DNA of 5,582 nt from Pseudomonadota bacterium (lineage in GTDB: Bacteria > Bdellovibrionota > Bacteriovoracia > Bacteriovoracales > Bacteriovoracaceae): contig JAEYUK010000228.1 in assembly GCA_023432655.1 (NCBI GenBank), positions 1 to 5,582 of the forward strand. The letters run 5' to 3'. A model generated the notes under the pieces. The model searched no databases and was not told the origin of the DNA. It saw only the letters and a program-made list of their open reading frames with translations. Positions within the stretch are counted from its first letter, which is position 1, and each line of letters begins with the position of its first letter. The position numbers were made by a program, and so were the translations under genes. Positions 1 to 5,092 of this stretch are shown in pieces.

Positions 1-31
1 GCTTACTACGGTCAAATTTTTCCTTAGCCAT
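1..31 (-). CDS. tuf: Elongation factor Tu, first ten codons only (cut by window edge)
   Basis: Only the N-terminus is inside the window. It reads MAKEKFDRSK, the typical opening of bacterial EF-Tu, the GTPase that delivers aminoacyl-tRNA to the ribosome. The ATG is preceded by an AAGGAG Shine-Dalgarno sequence seven bases upstream (positions 39-44 on the minus strand), which fixes the start. It is the last visible member of a tRNA operon with the gene order of E. coli thrU-tyrU-glyT-thrT-tufB, and this context supports the call more strongly than ten residues could. The GTP-binding motifs lie outside the window. The organism may carry a second tuf copy elsewhere, as many Gram-negatives do; that cannot be seen here. 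Confidence 0.9.
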   Translation of the reverse strand, partial: MAKEKFDRSK

Positions 32-83
32 GGGGCTTCTCCTTACAAAAAGTTATGAGTCCGTGTTATCTATGTTTTTGACT

Positions 84-147
84 GGTAGAGTATGCTCTAC
101 CTCTTCTTTTCTGACAATATAAAAAACTTACCGGCTCAGCCCAAGAA
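84..147 (-). promoter_or_regulatory. tRNA-Thr/tuf leader with two possible RNA hairpins
   Basis: The 116 nt between tRNA-Thr(GGT) and tuf hold two structured segments on the transcribed (minus) strand. The first, 145 to 127, can fold as CTT+GGC / GCC+AAG with a small asymmetric internal loop. It is followed at once by six T residues (126 to 121), like a weak intrinsic terminator or attenuator. The second, 101 to 84, is a perfect 7-bp stem, GGTAGAG / CTCTACC, with a CATA loop and no T-run after it. Its 5' arm resembles the D-arm of the neighbouring tRNAs. Possible roles are partial termination, so that tRNA is made in excess of tuf mRNA, or RNase processing. The base pairing is seen in the sequence; the function is inferred. 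Confidence 0.4.
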
Positions 148-222
148 TGGAGCTCGCACCGAGAATCGAACTCGGGACCCCTTCCTTACCAAGGAAGTAC
201 TCTACCTCTGAGCCATGCGAGC
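148..222 (-). tRNA. tRNA-Thr (anticodon GGT)
   Basis: The minus strand folds as a complete cloverleaf. The 7-bp acceptor stem is GCTCGCA / TGCGAGC, and the anticodon arm is CTTCC-TTGGTAA-GGAAG with anticodon GGT. The T-arm is CCGAG-TTCGATT-CTCGG, the discriminator is T and the 3' CCA is encoded. The D-loop is short and contains GG. It reads ACC and ACT threonine codons. It is the fourth tRNA of the operon and corresponds in position and anticodon to E. coli thrT, immediately upstream of tuf. Confidence 0.97.
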
Positions 223-241
223 ATTTATTCTTGGAAAAAGT

Positions 242-317
242 TGGAGCGGGCGAAGAGGCTCGAACTCTCGACTTCCACCTTGGAAGGGTGGCGCTCTACC
301 AACTGAGCTACGCCCGC
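242..317 (-). tRNA. tRNA-Gly (anticodon TCC)
   Basis: Complete cloverleaf on the minus strand. The acceptor stem GCGGGCG / CGCCCGC is perfect, and the anticodon arm is CCACC-CTTCCAA-GGTGG with anticodon TCC. The T-arm carries TTCGAGC with one G-T wobble in its stem. The discriminator is T and CCA is encoded. It reads GGA and GGG glycine codons. It is separated by 19 nt from tRNA-Thr(GGT) and by 18 nt from tRNA-Tyr. It matches glyT in the E. coli thrU-tyrU-glyT-thrT-tufB order. Confidence 0.97.
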
Positions 318-335
318 GCTAAAACAACTCTTAAA

Positions 336-421
<86 letters not shown>

Positions 422-428
422 ATTTAAA

Positions 429-504
429 TGGAGCTGCTCACAGGAATCGAACCTGCGACCTACTGATTACAAATCAGTTGCTCTACCAACTGAGCTAGAG
501 CAGC
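429..504 (-). tRNA. tRNA-Thr (anticodon TGT)
   Basis: Complete cloverleaf on the minus strand. The acceptor stem is GCTGCTC / GAGCAGC, and the D-arm is GCTC-AGTTGGTA-GAGC. The anticodon arm is ACTGA-TTTGTAA-TCAGT with anticodon TGT, and the T-loop is TTCGAAT. The discriminator is T and CCA is encoded. It reads mainly ACA and ACG codons, complementing the GGT isoacceptor of the same operon. It is the first gene of the transcript, beginning 33 nt after the -10 box of the promoter at 538-566, and it is positionally equivalent to E. coli thrU. Confidence 0.97.
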
Positions 505-531
505 CCTTACATCAACGAAAAGATCGTGAGT

Positions 532-566
532 TTGAAATTTATAATGGTATGACCGAACAATTTCAA
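532..566. repeat. Inverted repeat TTGAAAT / ATTTCAA flanking the tRNA promoter core
   Basis: Seven bases at 532-538 (TTGAAAT) are the exact reverse complement of 560-566, with 21 bp between them. One arm covers the -35 box and the other covers the start of the discriminator. It could be an operator half-site pair or a coincidence in AT-rich promoter sequence. The symmetry is seen; a regulatory role is only a possibility. Confidence 0.3.
538..566 (-). promoter_or_regulatory. Promoter of the tRNA-tuf operon
   Basis: On the minus strand a -35 box TTGAAA (566 to 561) is followed by a 17-bp spacer and a -10 box TATAAA (543 to 538). Each matches the sigma-70 consensus at 5 of 6 positions. An A-rich tract (GAAAAAGC) lies directly upstream of the -35, where an UP element would sit. 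The expected start is near 531, about 27 nt ahead of the first tRNA. The -35 begins 10 nt after the rlmB stop codon. The discriminator just after the -10 is AT-rich, unlike the GC-rich one of stringently controlled gamma-proteobacterial tRNA promoters. Confidence 0.75.
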
Positions 567-576
567 GCTTTTTCAG

Positions 577-1335
577 TTAGAAACCAAAACATTTTTCCAT
601 GGCAATGGCGGCGGCCGATGAAACGTTCAGTGATTTTATCTCTCCCTGAGAGGGAAGACTCAGATTTTTCTGCACTAAACGGCTAACAGCGTGCGACAAA
701 CCAGTCTCTTCGGCCCCCAAAAGTAAACAGATCTTATTTTCACTGCGTAAACCTTCTGGGGTAAGATTATCGGAAGAATGTTCTGACAAACCTACGGTAA
801 CAAAACCGGCCTCGTTCAGCTGTCCAACAGCACGACTGAGTGAATTCACTCGTATGAGATTCACATACTCAGTAGCACCAGAGGCGATTCGATAGAATGA
901 AGGAGTGAGTCCGAATGATTTTGCAGACGGAATGAGCACTCCATCGACTCCGTAGAAACAGGCCGTTCTTAGAATGGCCGCTCCATTATGAACATCTGTA
1001 ATCTGATCAAGAGCGAGGAATCTCCCTTTGGGAGCCTTTAAAAAATCTTGGAGAGAATAAGTTTCCAGAGGAGAAGTTTCTAGAAAGAGGCCTGATGGAA
1101 CTCGCGTAAATTCCACATCCATATAACTACAAAGCTTTTTTCCTTCTTCCTGAAGCGCATGAGAAGACAAGATCTGAATAGGAACTTTTAGATTCTTAGG
1201 ATTAATCTGATGCTTCCGCTGAAGCTCAGTTAAGCCTTCATCCGTTGCATAAAGTTTAGCGTGAACTCTCCGCGGATTAGTTAAAGCCGCGGCGATACTA
1301 TGCATACCAAAAATCAGTTCGAAATCTACAGCCAT
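577..1335 (-). CDS. rlmB: TrmH/SpoU-family RNA 2'-O-ribose methyltransferase, RlmB type
   Basis: A 252-residue protein with the two-domain plan of RlmB, the enzyme that methylates the ribose of G2251 in the 23S rRNA P-loop using S-adenosylmethionine. Residues 7-60 resemble the SpoU substrate-binding domain (IFGMHSIAAAL, compare the usual YGxHAV). The SPOUT knot motifs follow. Motif 1 is at 107-125, with N117 and catalytic-type R123 in HNGAAILRTA. Motif 2 is LLLGAEETGLS at 204-214. Motif 3 is at 227-239, with SLNVS. Length is normal for RlmB. In motif 1 the usual DPxN reads DVHN, a mild variation. The ATG lies inside the last codons of proS (10-nt overlap) with only a weak AAGAG upstream, suggesting translational coupling. 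RlmB is the best assignment, but a tRNA-directed TrmH-family enzyme cannot be fully excluded. Confidence 0.85.
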   Translation of the reverse strand: MAVDFELIFGMHSIAAALTNPRRVHAKLYATDEGLTELQRKHQINPKNLKVPIQILSSHALQEEGKKLCSYMDVEFTRVPSGLFLETSPLETYSLQDFLKAPKGRFLALDQITDVHNGAAILRTACFYGVDGVLIPSAKSFGLTPSFYRIASGATEYVNLIRVNSLSRAVGQLNEAGFVTVGLSEHSSDNLTPEGLRSENKICLLLGAEETGLSHAVSRLVQKNLSLPSQGEIKSLNVSSAAAIAMEKCFGF

Positions 1336-3053
1336 TTACCCAACTCTTGAAGTTTCGCCTTCACAGTAGAAAGCAATTCTTCTTTTTTAACTTTTATCAC
1401 TTCACCCGTTTTTCTAATTTTGATCTCTATCTCACCAGTCGCAAGATAATCTCTTTCACCCAGAACCACTCTCATTGGAAGCCCTATCAGATCAGCGTCT
1501 TTAAACATTTGACCCGGGCCTAGTTGACGATCATCAAAGAGAACTTCAAGCCCAGCTTTTTTGAAATCTGTGTAAATACTTTCAACCAGTTCTTTAGTCT
1601 CAGGAGTTTTTCCGATGAAGCACAGATAAAGGTCGTAAGGCGCAATGGATGCAGGCCAGATGATCCCGTCCTTGTCGTTATACTGCTCAATCGCCGACGC
1701 CAGAACTCGAGTCATACCGATTCCATAACAGCCCATGAGTGGAGTAATGGCCTTACCTTGTTCATTAAGAACGGTTACTTTCATACTCTTGGTGTACTTA
1801 TCGCCGAGCTGGAAGATATGTCCGACTTCAATACCTTTTTTAAGCACGATCTGATCGTCACCAATGTAATCGCCTTCTTTTGCCAGTCTCATATCGGCGC
1901 GGAAATGCTTGGCCGTCGTATCACGAGACGGGACAAAGCCCTTCATGTGATGATCTGCTTCATTGGCACCAACGATATAAGAAGCATCCATATCGATAGC
2001 TTCATCAAAAATAATTTTCAGTGAAGCTGTGGTGGTAGGGCCCATGAAGCCTTTAATCAGTCCTAGCTCATCGAGTTCATTTTGTTGGGCCGGTCTGATG
2101 TGTTCAGCATTCACTTTATTTTTAAACTTCACTTCATTGAGAGTGTCATCTCCCAAAAGCATCACCATAAAATACTGGTCTTTGCCGTTAATAATGGCAT
2201 TCATCACGAGCGATTTAAGCGATTGGGTGATCGGATAACCGTGGGCTTGGCAGACTTCTTCACAAGTTTTTTGATTAGGTGTCGGAAACTTTTCCAAAGC
2301 TGCGACTGGAGCTGAAGCGATGTTCTTTCTTACGGTAATAGCTTTTTCTATATTAGCTGCAAACTTTGTACGAGGAACAGTCACTACATAATCTTCGCCA
2401 TTATCGGCCACTACCTGGAACTCGTGAGTTTTTGCTCCCCCACCGGCCATGGTGCCACCATCAGCTTCTACGGCAATAAAATCAAGGCCCGCGCGACGGA
2501 AAATATTCTCATAAGCGACATAGATTTCGTCATAGAACTTATCTAATGAAGCCTTATCAATGTGGAAGGAGTACCCATCTTTCATGATAAATTCGCGGGC
2601 CCGCATAAGACCGAAGCGAGGACGAATTTCATCACGGAATTTGGTGTTAATGTGATAAAGACAAACCGGCAGCTGACGGTAAGAATTGACAGTACGACGA
2701 AATACGTCCGTTACCGTTTCTTCGTTAGTCGGAGAAACGCAAAGCTCTCTTTCTGCTCTGTCTTTCATCTTTAGCATCTGTCCGCCCATCGCGTCCCAGC
2801 GGCCTGATTCCTGCCAAAGTTCAGCGGGAGTAATTACAGGCATCAACAATTCGAAGCAATTAATTTTATCTAATTCCTCCCGAACAATATTCTCTAGTTT
2901 CTTGTAGGACTTAAATAACATGGGCTGAATAGTATAGAGTCCAGCACCCGTTTTATAGATAAGACCAGCTCTCATCATGAGTTGTTGTGAAACCACATCA
3001 GCGTCGGATGGAGTTTCTTTAAGTGTTTGCCAGTAGCCTTGAGACAGTCGCAT
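1326..3053 (-). CDS. proS: Prolyl-tRNA synthetase, bacterial type with editing (INS) domain
   Basis: A cytoplasmic class II aminoacyl-tRNA synthetase that charges tRNA-Pro. Its 575 residues match the length of the E. coli enzyme (572). Class II motif 1 lies near 45-75 (..ELLMPVITPAELW). Motif 2 is around 136-165 (TKFRDEIRPRFGLMRAREF, then MKDGYSFH), and motif 3 is at 441-455 (GCYGIGMTRVLAS). Between motifs 2 and 3, about 225-405, is the inserted YbaK-like editing domain that hydrolyses Ala-tRNA-Pro. K280 in the SLKSLVM segment aligns with the essential Lys279 of E. coli. The anticodon-binding domain is about 470-575. A GAGG Shine-Dalgarno lies between the upstream stop codon and this ATG, an 8-nt gap, so it is cotranscribed with the small exported protein before it and rlmB after it. 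Nothing is truncated. Confidence 0.98.
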   Translation of the reverse strand: MRLSQGYWQTLKETPSDADVVSQQLMMRAGLIYKTGAGLYTIQPMLFKSYKKLENIVREELDKINCFELLMPVITPAELWQESGRWDAMGGQMLKMKDRAERELCVSPTNEETVTDVFRRTVNSYRQLPVCLYHINTKFRDEIRPRFGLMRAREFIMKDGYSFHIDKASLDKFYDEIYVAYENIFRRAGLDFIAVEADGGTMAGGGAKTHEFQVVADNGEDYVVTVPRTKFAANIEKAITVRKNIASAPVAALEKFPTPNQKTCEEVCQAHGYPITQSLKSLVMNAIINGKDQYFMVMLLGDDTLNEVKFKNKVNAEHIRPAQQNELDELGLIKGFMGPTTTASLKIIFDEAIDMDASYIVGANEADHHMKGFVPSRDTTAKHFRADMRLAKEGDYIGDDQIVLKKGIEVGHIFQLGDKYTKSMKVTVLNEQGKAITPLMGCYGIGMTRVLASAIEQYNDKDGIIWPASIAPYDLYLCFIGKTPETKELVESIYTDFKKAGLEVLFDDRQLGPGQMFKDADLIGLPMRVVLGERDYLATGEIEIKIRKTGEVIKVKKEELLSTVKAKLQELGKWL

Positions 3054-3061
3054 AGGTCCTC

Positions 3062-3448
3062 TTAATGAAATAGACTTTGAGAATAATAATCTCTTTGTTC
3101 AATATAAACTTTGAGCTCACAATTTTCCAGGAGAGCACCTGCTTTTACCACGGGGGAAGTTCCCTGCACAGGCACAATTTCTATCTCGGTGGTCATCTGT
3201 GAACCAGGACAATTTTTATAATCGAAAATAAAGAGGAACATATTGAAGCCACCAGGAATAGCAAGAGGAACAATTTCGTTGAGTGCGACTTCCTCGCCTT
3301 CCATAAAATCTAATAAGCTTCCACTTCTGTCATCCAATGGAAGCTGAAAGGATTGAGAAAGTTTATATTCTTCGCCTTGTCTGAGATCGCTCCAGTCAGC
3401 GGCCAGAACTCCAAAAGACACAAGAAAAAGCACAAGGAATAAACGCAT
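3062..3448 (-). CDS. Small exported protein of unknown function
   Basis: I do not recognise this 128-residue protein. Its first 16 residues (MRLFLVLFLVSFGVLA) are a typical Sec signal peptide with a predicted cleavage after VLA, leaving a mature periplasmic or secreted domain of about 112 residues. There is no lipobox and no further membrane segment. The mature part looks like a small beta-rich domain (FNMFLFIFDYKNC, then ELKVYIEQRDYY). It contains exactly two cysteines, C80 and C110, which could form a disulfide. A strong GGAGGG ribosome site lies 8 nt before the ATG, so the start is well supported. Its stop codon is 8 nt ahead of proS, which makes it the first gene of the proS-rlmB operon. 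That context gives no functional clue. I could not find a convincing promoter for it in the 99 bp upstream. Confidence 0.8.
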   Translation of the reverse strand: MRLFLVLFLVSFGVLAADWSDLRQGEEYKLSQSFQLPLDDRSGSLLDFMEGEEVALNEIVPLAIPGGFNMFLFIFDYKNCPGSQMTTEIEIVPVQGTSPVVKAGALLENCELKVYIEQRDYYSQSLFH

Positions 3449-3518
3449 AAAAAACCCTCCATGGATAATCCCTCTATGGTAACTTATTCCTGGAAATTAT
3501 GAAAATTAGATCGCACAA

Positions 3519-3531
3519 GAAGCAGCGCTTC
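3519..3531. repeat. Short inverted repeat GAAGC-AGC-GCTTC in the divergent promoter region
   Basis: A perfect 5-bp inverted repeat with a 3-base centre lies in the 99-bp divergent region, in the spacer just upstream of the -10 box of the GNAT gene. It could be a small operator acting on either gene. It is short, so chance is a real alternative. Confidence 0.25.
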
Positions 3532-3535
3532 CTTA

Positions 3536-3541
3536 TATAAT
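3536..3541 (+). promoter_or_regulatory. -10 box (TATAAT) of the GNAT gene, predicting a leaderless mRNA
   Basis: A perfect TATAAT ends six bases before the ATG at 3548. With the usual distance from -10 to start site, transcription would begin at or within a base or two of the A of the start codon, giving a leaderless message. Consistent with this, the six bases between them (GGTCCT) contain no Shine-Dalgarno sequence. The -35 region is poor: CGCACA at 3512-3517 with an 18-bp spacer matches only the final ACA. Confidence 0.6.
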
Positions 3542-3547
3542 GGTCCT

Positions 3548-4060
3548 ATGACAAATTTTAGAAAAGCTGAAATATCAGACATTCCTGCCCTTCATTTATT
3601 AGTCAACTCGGCTTACCGAGGGGATTCTTCCAAAAAAGGTTGGACTACTGAAGCCGATCTTTTAGATGGGCAGCGCACTGATCCTGAGGGACTTCAGGAG
3701 ATGATCTTGAGTCCGGATTCAAAGATAGAACTGGCCCTCGAACAGGATCAGATCCTGGGATGCGTTTATATTAAAACTGAAGAAGATGCTCTCTACTTTG
3801 GAATGCTGACGGTTAATCCTGAACTCCAAACTCAAGGGATTGGAAAAAAACTTCTACTTCGGGTTGAAGAACTGGCCCGTGAAATGAATAAAAATACTAT
3901 TCGAATGACCGTCATCGGCCAGCGGCAGGAACTCATTGCTTTTTATGAACGCCGAGGCTATCGGCGCACGGGAAAAACCGAGCCTTTTCCTGACCATGAT
4001 CCAAGATTTGGTTTACCGAAAACCACTCTCGTTTTTCACGAATTTCAGAAAAAAATTTAA
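3548..4060 (+). CDS. GNAT-family N-acetyltransferase
   Basis: A 170-residue single-domain protein of the GNAT fold, which transfers an acetyl group from acetyl-CoA to an amine. The N-terminal strand and helix read FRKAEISDIPALHLLVNSAYRG. A conserved GWTTEADLLDGQRTD stretch (31-45) is typical of one widespread GNAT subgroup. Motif A at 84-110 includes the acetyl-CoA pyrophosphate loop QTQGIG (94-99, Q/RxxGxG/A type). Motif B at 130-140 is AFYERRGYRRTG, containing the usual tyrosine. The start is secure because the family N-terminus begins here, although there is no ribosome-binding site. The substrate cannot be told from sequence. It is the only plus-strand gene in the window, divergent from the small exported protein and convergent with lpxC. 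Confidence 0.9.
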   Translation: MTNFRKAEISDIPALHLLVNSAYRGDSSKKGWTTEADLLDGQRTDPEGLQEMILSPDSKIELALEQDQILGCVYIKTEEDALYFGMLTVNPELQTQGIGKKLLLRVEELAREMNKNTIRMTVIGQRQELIAFYERRGYRRTGKTEPFPDHDPRFGLPKTTLVFHEFQKKI

Positions 4061-4061
4061 T

Positions 4062-4979
4062 TTAATGGCTGACGCTAATAAATTGCGGAAGCTTATGAGC
4101 TTCGCGAACTTCAGCTTTAAGTGCCGAAGCTGAGACAATTTCGTAAGCTGATGGTGTTTCTAAAAGCTTACGGCAAAGAAGGTTGTGAAGATTATGACCA
4201 GACTTATAAGTCGTGATCTTACCGGCAATCTCGTAGCCCAAAAGACTCACATCACCGATCGTATCAAGGATTTTGTGTCGGACAAATTCGTTATTAAAGC
4301 GAAGGCCTTCTGGGTTTACGACTTTGAAATCATCTAAAACGATCGCATTGTCGAGGGATCCGCCTTTAATAAGACCTTTACGCTTAAGCATATCCACGTC
4401 GCGAGCAAAACCGAAAGTGCGCGCACGAGCGATATCCTGGATGAAAGTTTCGCAAGAAAACTCGAAATCAAAACGCTGAGTCTTAATGATCGGGTGAGCG
4501 AAGACAATCGTAGAGTCGATGATGAGATTCTGGGCCGGCTCAAACTGGGCCCACTTGCCATCTTTCTCAACTCTTACTGTGTCGAGAATGACTAAGAACT
4601 TTTTTGATTTATTGAGGTTCTTGATCCCGGCTTCTTTTAAAAGGAAAACAAATGAAGCACCAGAACCGTCCATAATAGGAACTTCCGGTCCGTCAATTTC
4701 GATCATACAGTTGTTAATTCCTAGACCATATAATGTGCCCAGAAGATGTTCCACTGTGTGAATCGCCTCAACTCCTGCACCAAGAGTCGTCGCATTTTCT
4801 GTGGTACCCACAGTTAAGGCATTGGCCTTCATTGGTTTAGCATTTGAGATATCGGTACGGATGAATTGAATGCCAAAATCGGCTTCAGCAGGGATAAGTT
4901 TCATTGTAACTTTCTTACCTGAGTGCAGGCCAATACCAGTTACTTTCACATCTTTCGCAAGGGTCCGTTGATATATCAT
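4062..4979 (-). CDS. lpxC: UDP-3-O-acyl-N-acetylglucosamine deacetylase
   Basis: A zinc-dependent cytoplasmic deacetylase that catalyses the committed step of lipid A synthesis. With the ATG at 4979 it has 305 residues, the same as E. coli LpxC, and begins MIYQRTL..TGIGLHSGKK like the family. All active-site residues are present: E77 and H78 in HTVEHLL, H235 and D239 (zinc ligands) in FVRHKILDTIGD, and H262 in SGHNLHN. An AAGG ribosome site lies six bases upstream. The open frame extends to a TTG at 5015, but that lies upstream of the predicted transcription start, so the ATG is preferred. The C-terminus (..QFISVSH) does not resemble the nonpolar ..AVLA tail recognised by FtsH in E. coli, so proteolytic control may differ. 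It follows ruvB on the same strand but has its own promoter. Confidence 0.97.
   Translation of the reverse strand: MIYQRTLAKDVKVTGIGLHSGKKVTMKLIPAEADFGIQFIRTDISNAKPMKANALTVGTTENATTLGAGVEAIHTVEHLLGTLYGLGINNCMIEIDGPEVPIMDGSGASFVFLLKEAGIKNLNKSKKFLVILDTVRVEKDGKWAQFEPAQNLIIDSTIVFAHPIIKTQRFDFEFSCETFIQDIARARTFGFARDVDMLKRKGLIKGGSLDNAIVLDDFKVVNPEGLRFNNEFVRHKILDTIGDVSLLGYEIAGKITTYKSGHNLHNLLCRKLLETPSAYEIVSASALKAEVREAHKLPQFISVSH
4085..4172. repeat. Cluster of AGCT-centred inverted repeats at the 3' end of lpxC
   Basis: Three consecutive inverted repeats lie in 88 bp at the lpxC end of the convergent junction. They are GAAGCT-TATG-AGCTTC (4088-4103, extendable by a GC pair past a bulge), TCAGCTT-9 nt-AAGCTGA (4111-4133), and CGTAAGCT-15 nt-AGCTTACG (4142-4172). 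Six AGCT tetramers fall in this stretch, where well under one is expected by chance. None of the hairpins is directly followed by a T-run, though a T7 tract lies just past the lpxC stop on its own strand. They may be structured RNA or factor-dependent termination signals shared by the two transcripts, or a by-product of repeated Ala/Lys codons. Confidence 0.4.
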
Positions 4980-5014
4980 GTCTAACCTTATAATAAATCG
5001 TACATCACTGTTCA

Positions 5015-5043
5015 ATTATAAATGAATTTTGTGAGTTTGTACG
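5015..5043 (-). promoter_or_regulatory. Promoter of lpxC
   Basis: On the minus strand a perfect TATAAT (5020 to 5015) would place transcription start near 5008, giving a leader of about 29 nt with the AAGG ribosome site in it. The -35 region is weak: CGTACA (5043 to 5038) at a 17-bp spacer matches only the final ACA. A strong -10 with a poor -35, and repeats on both sides of the -35, suggest an activated or repressible promoter. A possible second promoter lies upstream (TTGACT at 5088-5083, 15-bp spacer, TATACA at 5067-5062), but its spacing is suboptimal. Confidence 0.55.
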
Positions 5044-5056
5044 GATGAATTTTGTG
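5022..5056. repeat. Tandem 12-bp direct repeat in the lpxC promoter
   Basis: ATGAATTTTGTG occurs exactly at 5022-5033 and again at 5045-5056, a start-to-start distance of 23 bp, or about two helical turns. One copy lies between the -10 and -35 of the lpxC promoter and the other just upstream of the -35, so a protein binding both copies would occupy the same face of the DNA across the RNA polymerase site. The repeat is seen; an operator role is inferred. Confidence 0.5.
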
Positions 5057-5071
5057 CTCTATGTATAAATC

Positions 5072-5088
5072 TTGACAGGATAAGTCAA
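5072..5088. repeat. Inverted repeat TTGAC-N7-GTCAA between ruvB and lpxC
   Basis: A 17-bp dyad with perfect 5-bp arms sits four bases beyond the ruvB stop codon (which starts the minus-strand intergenic region). It has the size and symmetry of a dimeric transcription-factor site and overlaps the -35 of the possible upstream lpxC promoter. As RNA it would form only a weak 5-bp hairpin followed by GATTTAT, a poor terminator for ruvB. Confidence 0.35.
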
Positions 5089-5092
5089 CGGC

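Noticed and set aside
1524..2024. Plus-strand open frame of 166 codons inside proS
   Set aside because: It is antisense to the highly conserved proS coding region, with no ribosome site or recognisable domain.
3449..3547. Minus-strand promoter for the small exported protein gene
   Set aside because: Candidate boxes (TTTCAT with TACCAT, or CATAAT) match the consensus too poorly, so no position is claimed.
4088..4103. GAAGCT/AGCTTC hairpin as a classical intrinsic terminator
   Set aside because: No T-run follows directly on either strand; the T7 tract beyond the lpxC stop is about 30 nt away.
4334..4570. Minus-strand open frame of 78 codons overlapping lpxC in another frame
   Set aside because: Serine/leucine/arginine-rich shadow of lpxC with no start signals; the lpxC frame carries all family motifs.
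4980..5015. Upstream TTG start extending lpxC by 12 residues
   Set aside because: The TTG lies ahead of the predicted transcription start and has no ribosome site. The ATG at 4979 has AAGG six bases upstream and gives the standard family N-terminus and length.
5072..5077. Perfect plus-strand TTGACA as a -35 box
   Set aside because: There is no -10 box at a suitable distance downstream, and it would drive transcription antisense into ruvB; it is better seen as one arm of the TTGAC/GTCAA dyad.
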